From: Bacteroidota bacterium
Lineage (GTDB): Bacteria; Bacteroidota; Bacteroidia; Cytophagales; Cytophagaceae
NCBI GenBank assembly: GCA_023391415.1
Contig: JAEWAY010000029.1
Span: 1-29,397, forward strand
DNA: 29,397 bases
Direction of reading: 5' to 3'
Shown: in pieces, positions 23,982 through 29,397 of the stretch
Layout: every line of letters begins with the position of its first letter
How positions within the stretch are numbered: position 1 is the stretch's first letter
The notes under the pieces: model-generated
Told to the model about the DNA's origin: nothing
Database searches by the model: none
The model's input: only the letters and a program-made list of their open reading frames with translations
Made by a program: the position numbers and the translations under genes

Positions 23982-26735
23982 TCAATCCTGGGTTTTCAGA
24001 AAGACGCGAAATTCCGTTCCTTTGCCGACTTCACTGTCCACTTCAATTTTTCCTCCGGAGTTTTCAATAATGCGCTTTACGATATATAAACCGATGCCGG
24101 TACCTTCCACATGCGTATGCATGCGTTTAAACATCCTGAAAATCTTGTCCTTTTGTTGCAGTTCCAGTCCAAGACCATTGTCCCGTACTCTGATCAGCGC
24201 GTAATCCTCTCTTTGTTCGGAAGATACGATCACTATGGGCGCTCTCTCTCCTGAACGGTACTTGATGGCGTTGCTGATCAGGTTGTAGAGGATGCTTCGC
24301 AGGTTTTTGCGCGAAAAGCGTACATGGGGCAATCGCAGACTGGTCTGGAAATCGACTCCTTCCTGATCCATCAGATGCTTAATATCGTATCTGACTTCCT
24401 CAATCAGTTCTTCTATGGAGATTCGTGTGATATCTTCTCCCATATCCTTTTGGATTTTGGTGATTTCGGTCAGATCCTTGATGGTTGTCTTAAACTTGTT
24501 AATGGAAATATTGATCATTTCAATCAAATAGTCATATTCGACAATATGGGAGTTTTTCAGTTCATCGGATAAGGTATTGATCAGGCCTTCGATATTGGAA
24601 ATGGGCGATTTGAGGTCGTGTGAAGCCGTATAGACGAAATTGTCCAGGTCAGAGTTTATTTTGAGCAATTCCTCGTTTTTAATCCTTAGTTCTTCGTTTT
24701 TGCTGGACAATTCCTGAGTACGCTGGCGGACTCTGTTTTCAAGGCGGGTATTGATCTTTACAAGATTCTCTTCCGCTTGTTTTAACTCCTCGTACGCTTC
24801 TTTCAGTATTTTTTCGGCTTCTTTTCTTTCTGTAATATCCTGGATATAGCCGGTTATCTTTACAATTTTCCCCTGGTTGTTTATTACAGGCTTCGCGTGT
24901 CCGTATACAACCCTGGTAAGTTTGCCCGGTACTTTTACCTTATGCTCGAAATTGGATGGTTTGTAGGTCGCCATTACCTTGTTCCAGGTGGAAGTCATGA
25001 TTTCCCGGGCGTCTTCAGAGAGTAGCGAGTAGAACGCGTCCAGATCAGGTTTGATTTCCTTGGGCTTTAGGCCGAATATGCGAAACACTTCGTCCGACCA
25101 GACCATTTTACTCTCTACGGGATCATACTCAAAACTTCCCAACCGGGCCAGTTCCTGAGCTTCGATCAAGAGGGCTTCGCTGCGCTTGAGTCTGTTTTCA
25201 ACCAGTTTGCGTTCGGTGATGTCCCGGAAGAATAAATGATAGCCTTTCAAGGCGCCGAATTTGTCCTGATACGGCACGACGGTTATTTCAACGTATATTC
25301 CTGTCAGCTCTTTGGTCTGTAGCCTTGATTCGAAAGAAGCGCTGTTTTCTGTACGGACCTGTTCAAACGCGCGATTCGCTAGTTCAAGGTCTTCCGGAGC
25401 GAGCAAATCTTTCCAGCATTTATTTTGCAACTCGGTAGTGGTCAGATCGACCAGTTTGCCAATAGCCTTATTGGCGGAGATAAACTTTCCTTCCGTATTT
25501 ACGAGCGCTATGCCTTCCACTGTATGTTTCAGAGATTCGCTCAGTTCTCTAAGCGCTTCCTCCGCTTTGGTCCGCTCGGTAATGTTATGCACGATAACCA
25601 GGCCGCCGGTGATGGACTTGTCAGGGTTGTATACCGGCATGATAAAGACTTCAAATTTTTGGGTATTGCTCGGGAACTGGAATTCTTCCAGATAGATAAT
25701 TTCACCGTCCAGCACTTTGCTCAGGGAAGTGGTTTGAAAATCAGCGCTATCATAGATCATCCCCTGCACTGAGTTTCCAAGGGCTTTCGCCTTCATGATT
25801 CCGGTTACTAGCTCCATCTGGGGATTCCAGGCGGTACATTTAAAGGATTTGTTAAAAGCGAACACTCCGTCTATGGAGTTGTTGATCAGGTTTTCTGAAA
25901 ATTGCTTTTGTTGCCGTAGTTTTTCCTCGATCTTTTTTCTTCTGGTTATCTCATGAAACACGACCAGGCCGCCCGAGATGATTCCATTTATGTTTAGAAC
26001 CGGCGTATAGCTTGAGTTGTAATATCCTTTTTTGCCGGAGGTGGGGATGGTATAGTTCACTTCCGGTACCATCAGGCTAAGTCCTTTTAAAACCTGTTGA
26101 TAAAACCGTATTTCGCCACTGTCGAGAAGATGCGGCATCACTATCTCCACTTTCTTTCCGATCACTTCTTCTTTGTTTAATCCGGTCAGGACCTCAAGAG
26201 CTGGATTGAATTCTCGGATAATCAAATCGTTGTCGTATACCAGAATCCCGTCGATACTGTTGCGAAACAGGTTTTCCGCGAGCTTGCGTTCTTCATTGAC
26301 TTTGGTAATGAAGGATGTGGCCTTCGTAGTGAAAGCAAGGTCCAGCTCATTAAAAAGGTAGAATATGGATCGTTGAAGTTCTATGGTCTCTTCGGGAGAA
26401 GTAGTATAATTGGTGACGAGTTCAAAGAGGGCCTTTTCAAATATTTTCAAAGATTTGTAGATGGAAAGTCCACCGGATTCGAAATCTTTTTCAATATCAT
26501 ATTCCTCCCTGATCGCTTTTATGACCTCGTCCGGGGCGTATCGCTGCGTAAAGCAGGCATAGAGCTTCCGGAGGCGTTCAGCGGGATCGATAATTCCTGA
26601 AGTTGCCGAAGAAGCGGAAAAAGAATGAGCATAGTGATTGTATTTTTCTGTTAAGGCGTAACTCTCCCTTTCAACCACGTATGAAATGAATGATTTTAAT
26701 ACATCCGTATTGAAAACAGATATTATATTTTCCAT
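23982..26735 (-). CDS. Multi-PAS sensor histidine kinase
   Basis: A 917-residue soluble kinase with no membrane segment or signal peptide. Residues 1-150 are a helical N-terminal domain I cannot name. Four PAS domains follow (about 152-270, 278-392, 398-510, 530-640), each ending in a PAC-like DITERK-type sequence. A coiled coil (640-695) leads to HisKA with His706 (YTASHDLKSPISNIEGL). The HATPase domain has Asn box NLISNAIKYR (818-827), DNGLG (852-856) and GTGIGL (878-883). All catalytic motifs are intact, so it should autophosphorylate in response to a cytoplasmic signal. No receiver domain is fused; the single-domain response regulator at 28367 is a possible partner, though two genes lie between them. 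Confidence 0.93.
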   Translation of the reverse strand: MENIISVFNTDVLKSFISYVVERESYALTEKYNHYAHSFSASSATSGIIDPAERLRKLYACFTQRYAPDEVIKAIREEYDIEKDFESGGLSIYKSLKIFEKALFELVTNYTTSPEETIELQRSIFYLFNELDLAFTTKATSFITKVNEERKLAENLFRNSIDGILVYDNDLIIREFNPALEVLTGLNKEEVIGKKVEIVMPHLLDSGEIRFYQQVLKGLSLMVPEVNYTIPTSGKKGYYNSSYTPVLNINGIISGGLVVFHEITRRKKIEEKLRQQKQFSENLINNSIDGVFAFNKSFKCTAWNPQMELVTGIMKAKALGNSVQGMIYDSADFQTTSLSKVLDGEIIYLEEFQFPSNTQKFEVFIMPVYNPDKSITGGLVIVHNITERTKAEEALRELSESLKHTVEGIALVNTEGKFISANKAIGKLVDLTTTELQNKCWKDLLAPEDLELANRAFEQVRTENSASFESRLQTKELTGIYVEITVVPYQDKFGALKGYHLFFRDITERKLVENRLKRSEALLIEAQELARLGSFEYDPVESKMVWSDEVFRIFGLKPKEIKPDLDAFYSLLSEDAREIMTSTWNKVMATYKPSNFEHKVKVPGKLTRVVYGHAKPVINNQGKIVKITGYIQDITERKEAEKILKEAYEELKQAEENLVKINTRLENRVRQRTQELSSKNEELRIKNEELLKINSDLDNFVYTASHDLKSPISNIEGLINTLSDELKNSHIVEYDYLIEMINISINKFKTTIKDLTEITKIQKDMGEDITRISIEELIEEVRYDIKHLMDQEGVDFQTSLRLPHVRFSRKNLRSILYNLISNAIKYRSGERAPIVIVSSEQREDYALIRVRDNGLGLELQQKDKIFRMFKRMHTHVEGTGIGLYIVKRIIENSGGKIEVDSEVGKGTEFRVFLKTQD

Positions 26736-26794
26736 AACTATCTCATTCTAATGTGCTGAAATATAATTTAAAAATAAAAGCTATACAAATTGAC

Positions 26795-26847
26795 GGCTAA
26801 AAAACCAATTTAATTAAATTTAGAGATTCAGGCGGGTTTTTTTAGCC
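26795..26847. repeat. Long-armed inverted repeat with nested palindrome between divergent genes
   Basis: GGCTAAAAAACC (26795-26806) pairs with GGTTTTTTTAGCC (26835-26847), differing by one extra T. Immediately inside the left arm is the perfect 14-base palindrome AATTTAATTAAATT (26807-26820). It sits in the 164-base gap between the multi-PAS kinase (start 26735, minus) and the binding protein (start 26900, plus), so an operator or a shared regulatory site is possible. It could equally be a weak terminator-like hairpin. Confidence 0.5.
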
Positions 26848-26899
26848 AGGCCACGCGGTCACGTTACGCGGAATTCTCTTTATCAATGATATTATAAAA

Positions 26900-27769
26900 A
26901 TGCAACAAGTACGAATCGGCGGCGTGCCGGAACATTTTAACTATCCCTGGCATGTCGCGATTGAAAATGGTCTTTTTAAAGAAAAAAACATTCAATTGGA
27001 ATGGTCTGATTTTAGTACCGGTACAGGCGCCATGTGTCAGGAACTAAAGAACAATAACCTTGACATGGCGCTTTTGTTGACCGAAGGAGCCATTAAAGAG
27101 TTCGCGCGCGCGCGTTATTTCAGGATCGTCAAGTTTTATGTGGATTCTCCTCTTGTCTGGGGGATTCACGTCGCTCCTGGCAGCGGAACCCATCGAGTAG
27201 AGGATATCAGAGGAAAAACCTACGCTATCAGCCGCTACGGATCCGGTTCGCATCTCATGGCTTATGTCGACGCCCAGGCAAGGGGTTGGGATACTGAAAG
27301 CCTGCGTTTCAAAGTGGTTGATAATCTGCCTGGAGCCATAGAGTCTTTTCGCGGAGGAGAAACGGATATTTTTTTCTGGGAGCGGTTTACGACTAAACCG
27401 TATGTAGAAGGCGGTCATTTTGAATATCTTGGCTCTCGCCCTACTCCATGGCCCTGTTTCGTACTGGTAGTTAATGATCGTTTTCTGGAGACCCGTCCCG
27501 ACGAGGTTCGGACGATCGCGGAGATTATCTCCCATACGGCCAGAAAGGTAAAAGAAGATCCGGATATGTCGATCGCGCGGATCGCCGAACGGTACCAATT
27601 GTCTCCGGAAGATACGAGGGAATGGTTCGCGATCACGGAATGGAATTATTCTACCGTTATACCCGAGCGCGTCATTGATACAGTCGCGCGGACGCTGTAC
27701 GATCTGCGGTTGATTCCGGAGATTCCCAACGTAAATGAACTGATCGCTCCATTTAGCTCAACGCGTTAA
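26900..27769 (+). CDS. Cytoplasmic NMT1/THI5-like periplasmic-binding-fold protein
   Basis: A 289-residue protein with the two-lobed binding fold of the nitrate/taurine/thiamine-precursor group (NMT1/THI5, SsuA-like): VRIGGVPEHFNYPWHVAIEN, GLFKEKNIQLEWSDFSTGTG, LKNNNLDMALLLTEGAIKEF, then VEDIRGKTYAISRYGSGSHL and FRGGETDIFFWERFTTKPYV. It has no signal peptide or lipobox, and no ABC permease or ATPase gene is next to it, so it probably acts in the cytoplasm. It resembles the group that includes the fungal protein Ca3427, whose ligand is not known to me. A terminator overlaps its stop codon. It diverges from the kinase. Confidence 0.85.
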   Translation: MQQVRIGGVPEHFNYPWHVAIENGLFKEKNIQLEWSDFSTGTGAMCQELKNNNLDMALLLTEGAIKEFARARYFRIVKFYVDSPLVWGIHVAPGSGTHRVEDIRGKTYAISRYGSGSHLMAYVDAQARGWDTESLRFKVVDNLPGAIESFRGGETDIFFWERFTTKPYVEGGHFEYLGSRPTPWPCFVLVVNDRFLETRPDEVRTIAEIISHTARKVKEDPDMSIARIAERYQLSPEDTREWFAITEWNYSTVIPERVIDTVARTLYDLRLIPEIPNVNELIAPFSSTR

Positions 27770-27793
27770 AAAAGCCTCAAAGAGGCTTTTTTT
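27768..27793. terminator. Bidirectional rho-independent terminator
   Basis: AGCCTC (27773-27778), loop AAA, and GAGGCT (27782-27787) form a 6-pair stem flanked by AAAAAA before and TTTTTTT after. Such a structure can end transcription from both strands. It lies exactly between the convergent binding-protein gene (stop 27767-27769) and the small membrane-protein gene (stop 27792-27794). Confidence 0.9.
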
Positions 27794-28025
27794 AATGACT
27801 ATAGGCTTTTCTACGTACCCAATAGCGAATAATACCGGCTGCCGCGCCTGTTGACAAGCCCCAGGCTAAAGCCTTGCTTACAGCGCCTCTTTGCTTTTTC
27901 TTCGACTTCTTTTTTCCGAAGCGATCCATGCTCTGAGTCAGTATTTTTCGTACCGCCCATGCTCCAACCATCGGAATTCCGGCTTTTACCGCTTTCTTTC
28001 TCATTAATTTTCCAAAAACTGCCAT
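27792..28025 (-). CDS. Small basic membrane protein, DUF4235-like
   Basis: A 77-residue protein with two weakly hydrophobic helices, about 15-30 (AGIPMVGAWAVRKIL) and 49-67 (KALAWGLSTGAAAGIIRYWV), joined by a very basic loop (GKKKSKKKQRG). The layout resembles DUF4235 proteins (small two-helix membrane proteins); the match is judged by pattern, not by a search. The coding signal is supported by the terminator after its stop. It stands alone, with no operon partner. Function unknown. Confidence 0.65.
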   Translation of the reverse strand: MAVFGKLMRKKAVKAGIPMVGAWAVRKILTQSMDRFGKKKSKKKQRGAVSKALAWGLSTGAAAGIIRYWVRRKAYSH

Positions 28026-28366
28026 ATATGTATTTGTTAGTCTTTTTATCTTAACAGGAGGCGGTTTTTAATTGTTTCCTTTCGATATGATATCATTGCA
28101 ATTTGCTTTATTACAATATGTTGCTTGTGTAGATCCTGTTTAGATCTGTTTATTATGGAGTGGACGCGAATCAGTGAGGCGCTTGTTCTGACATGGAATA
28201 TTTTTATTGTTTTAAAATAAAATACAATTGGAAAACAAAATGATTACCATTTGGTTATATAAAGGTGTCAGATATAGCTGGTTGAAATTATCTTAAAGAA
28301 CTGATTGTTTTTTTACGCGGTTACTTTTAATAAAAACTTTAGTCACATGTTTATCAGCTTGCGCCT
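28026..28366. other. AT-rich intergenic region between divergent genes
   Basis: These 341 bases hold no gene I can support. They must contain the promoters of the small membrane protein (minus) and the response regulator (plus). TACTTTTA at 28322-28329 resembles a -7 element, but the nearest TTG (28305-28307) is only 14 bases away. A short palindrome, ATGATATCAT, lies near 28088-28097. Nothing else stands out. Confidence 0.5.
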
Positions 28367-28762
28367 ATGGAAAAGCTAAACACAGTACTGATTGTTGACG
28401 ATGATTTTATAAATAATTTTTTAACAGCCAGGGTTTTAAAAAAACTTAATATCGCCGACAATATTAAAATCATGATGAATGGCCATGAGGGCATGGTATA
28501 CCTCAGGGAAAATTGTCAATATGACAACGCCCGATATCCGGAGCTGATATTTCTGGATATCAATATGCCGGTTATGGACGGCTTTGATTTTATAAGGGCT
28601 TTCGAGTGTCTTCCCATGGCGAACAAGTCGGAAATTATCATCTTGACAACGAGTGGAAACGCGGGAGATATTCAAAAAATAAGCGAGCTTGGAGAGTATA
28701 AGCTGGTAAATAAACCCCTGACGCGGGAGAAGCTACTGGACTGCCTGGCGAAGGTGGGATAG
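28367..28762 (+). CDS. Single-domain response regulator
   Basis: A 131-residue receiver domain and nothing more, so it has no DNA-binding or enzymatic output. The acidic cluster Asp11-Asp13 (VLIVDDD), phosphoacceptor Asp64 (IFLDINMPVMDG), Thr94/Thr95 (LTTSG) and Lys116 (NKPLT) are all in place. Such proteins act in phosphorelays or by binding partners, and in Bacteroidota the form with FINN after the DDD is common. The multi-PAS kinase at 23982 and the ATPase-less sensor at 11653 are candidate partners in this window, but none is adjacent. It converges with the SRPBCC gene. Confidence 0.93.
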   Translation: MEKLNTVLIVDDDFINNFLTARVLKKLNIADNIKIMMNGHEGMVYLRENCQYDNARYPELIFLDINMPVMDGFDFIRAFECLPMANKSEIIILTTSGNAGDIQKISELGEYKLVNKPLTREKLLDCLAKVG

Positions 28763-28802
28763 TAGGGAAGCTTTTCGACGCGTTAAGAAAAAAGTACGCG
28801 AT

Positions 28803-28826
28803 AGCCTGATCATATATGATCAGGCT
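28803..28826. terminator. Perfect 24-base palindrome between convergent genes
   Basis: AGCCTGATCA (28803-28812) and TGATCAGGCT (28817-28826) form a 10-pair stem around TATA, and the loop is itself symmetric. It overlaps the last codons of the SRPBCC gene (stop at 28820-28822) and lies 40 bases after the response regulator stop. It is probably a transcription end for both genes; on the minus strand a T-rich run follows about 10 bases later, but there is no immediate T-tract on either strand. Confidence 0.6.
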
Positions 28827-29221
28827 CGTTCACAAATCTCCTTTAGCTTATTCAACGCCCGGGGCCAGGCGGATTCAAAATACTCGACGAAGTGATCGCC
28901 GAAGGTCATTTCGAGTTCTACAGTCACGATGGTCGCGTCGCCGGATCCGGCGCTGAAGGTATAGTTTTCCGTACTTCCGATCCATTCACTTACTTCGGGG
29001 CCTTTTGTCAATTCCTTGTTATCCTTGATGAGGCCTTGATACTCAATGGAAATAAATTTTGCAGGCGTGTTTTCTTTTATCCGCCCGACAATACCTCCTT
29101 TTTTTCCTTCGGAGTCCAGTCCTATAAAGCGAATCTCGGATCCTTTTTCCCAAGAGCCTTCAAAGTAAGACGTTGGATTAAACTTGGATGTCCATTCCCG
29201 AAAAGAACGCTCATTCAGCAT
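28820..29221 (-). CDS. SRPBCC (AHSA1/START-like) domain protein, start codon unclear
   Basis: A protein of at least 133 residues in the SRPBCC fold: RSFREWTSKFNPTSYFEGSW, EIRFIGLDSEGKKGGIVGRI, PAKFISIEYQGL, GDHFVEYFESAWPRALNKLK. These form small ligand-binding cups, often of unknown ligand. The frame stays open upstream of the ATG at 29221 to 29284 and there encodes a typical family N-terminus (TLSFKIAIAAPIAKVYRTML), ending at a TAG at 29285-29287. No ATG, GTG or TTG exists in that extension. Either the gene has suffered a small indel near its start (a run of six Cs at 29280-29285 is suspect) or it uses a rare start codon. A good promoter lies upstream at 29345-29374. Confidence 0.75.
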   Translation of the reverse strand: MLNERSFREWTSKFNPTSYFEGSWEKGSEIRFIGLDSEGKKGGIVGRIKENTPAKFISIEYQGLIKDNKELTKGPEVSEWIGSTENYTFSAGSGDATIVTVELEMTFGDHFVEYFESAWPRALNKLKEICERA

Positions 29222-29344
29222 AGTACGGTATACCTTGGCTATGGGCGCGGCGATCGCTATTTTAAAGGATAGTGTCTCACCCCCCTAATTATTGGACGTT
29301 TCTTCCAAATCAGTTTAGAAGATTTTGCGTATTATTTGCCTGCA

Positions 29345-29374
29345 CAAAGGTAGCGAACACTTCATTGTTGTCAA
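29345..29374 (-). promoter_or_regulatory. Strong Bacteroidota-type promoter for the SRPBCC gene
   Basis: On the minus strand TTG (29374-29372) is followed after 19 bases by TACCTTTG (29352-29345), a perfect match to the TTG...TAnnTTTG pattern with ideal spacing. Transcription should begin near 29338, about 60 bases before the SRPBCC frame. A GGGGGGTGA sequence at about 29277-29285 could be a Shine-Dalgarno site. Confidence 0.75.
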
Positions 29375-29397
29375 GGGCCTGACAAGCGCCTCGTACC

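Noticed and set aside
27044..27598. 184-codon open frame antisense to the binding-protein gene
   Set aside because: It lies wholly inside a strongly supported gene on the other strand, has no family resemblance, and fits a chance frame in GC-richer sequence.

Overview
The window reads as a chromosomal segment of a Bacteroidota bacterium, most likely order Cytophagales. Lineage markers are a PorP/SprF type IX secretion protein, a DUF4835 protein, the bamD-rpoZ-coaBC-DUF4835 gene order, an ECF sigma/FecR (DUF4974) pair, and promoters of the Bacteroidota TTG...TAnnTTTG type. The lineage call is inferred from gene content; no rRNA or tRNA gene is visible. No IS element, prophage, CRISPR array or integration site was seen, so this looks like ordinary core chromosome with a few lineage-specific modules.

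Layout. 1-689 is AT-rich with no supported gene. 690-5529 (minus strand) is a tight envelope/housekeeping operon: a large OstA/LptA-like protein, BamD, RpoZ (omega), CoaBC and DUF4835. Diverging from it at 5578 (plus) are tilS and a YihY/BrkB-type membrane protein. 7886-11501 (minus) holds an ECF sigma factor, a FecR anti-sigma factor, an unusual STN-domain/beta-barrel protein and a small lipoprotein: a cell-surface signalling module with no TonB-dependent transporter. 11653-12552 encodes a membrane sensor that has the histidine-kinase dimerisation domain but no ATPase domain. 12553-12883 is non-coding and carries two hairpins, one long and probably a terminator for ilvBH. ilvB and a short, IlvM-like ilvH (12884-14901, minus) follow. 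A conserved-looking helical protein of unknown function lies at 15147-16691 (plus). 16669-18826 (minus) is a cassette of rhomboid protease, four-helix membrane protein and second rhomboid protease. 18928-21659 (minus) encodes PgeF behind an IGHMBP2-like helicase. PorP/SprF and the bifunctional hisB follow, then a 917-residue multi-PAS hybrid-type sensor histidine kinase. On the plus strand come a cytoplasmic NMT1/THI5-like binding protein and, further on, a single-domain response regulator, with a small basic membrane protein (minus) between them. An SRPBCC protein (minus) ends the window; its reading frame continues upstream of any usable start codon.

How the parts connect. OstA-like, BamD and DUF4835 point to outer-membrane assembly, co-transcribed with omega and coenzyme A synthesis. 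Envelope and surface sensing recurs: sigma/FecR/STN-barrel, the ATPase-less sensor, the multi-PAS kinase and the stand-alone receiver protein. Metabolic genes (ilvBH, hisB, coaBC) are scattered as small units away from any full pathway cluster. The most unusual items are the reduced sigma/FecR/STN-barrel/lipoprotein module, the ATPase-less sensor, the double-rhomboid cassette, the orphan signal-less solute-binding protein, CoaC active-site substitutions, and the SRPBCC gene without a recognisable start codon behind a near-perfect promoter. Several starts were moved from TTG or GTG codons to the first in-frame ATG where signal peptide or domain start argued for it.
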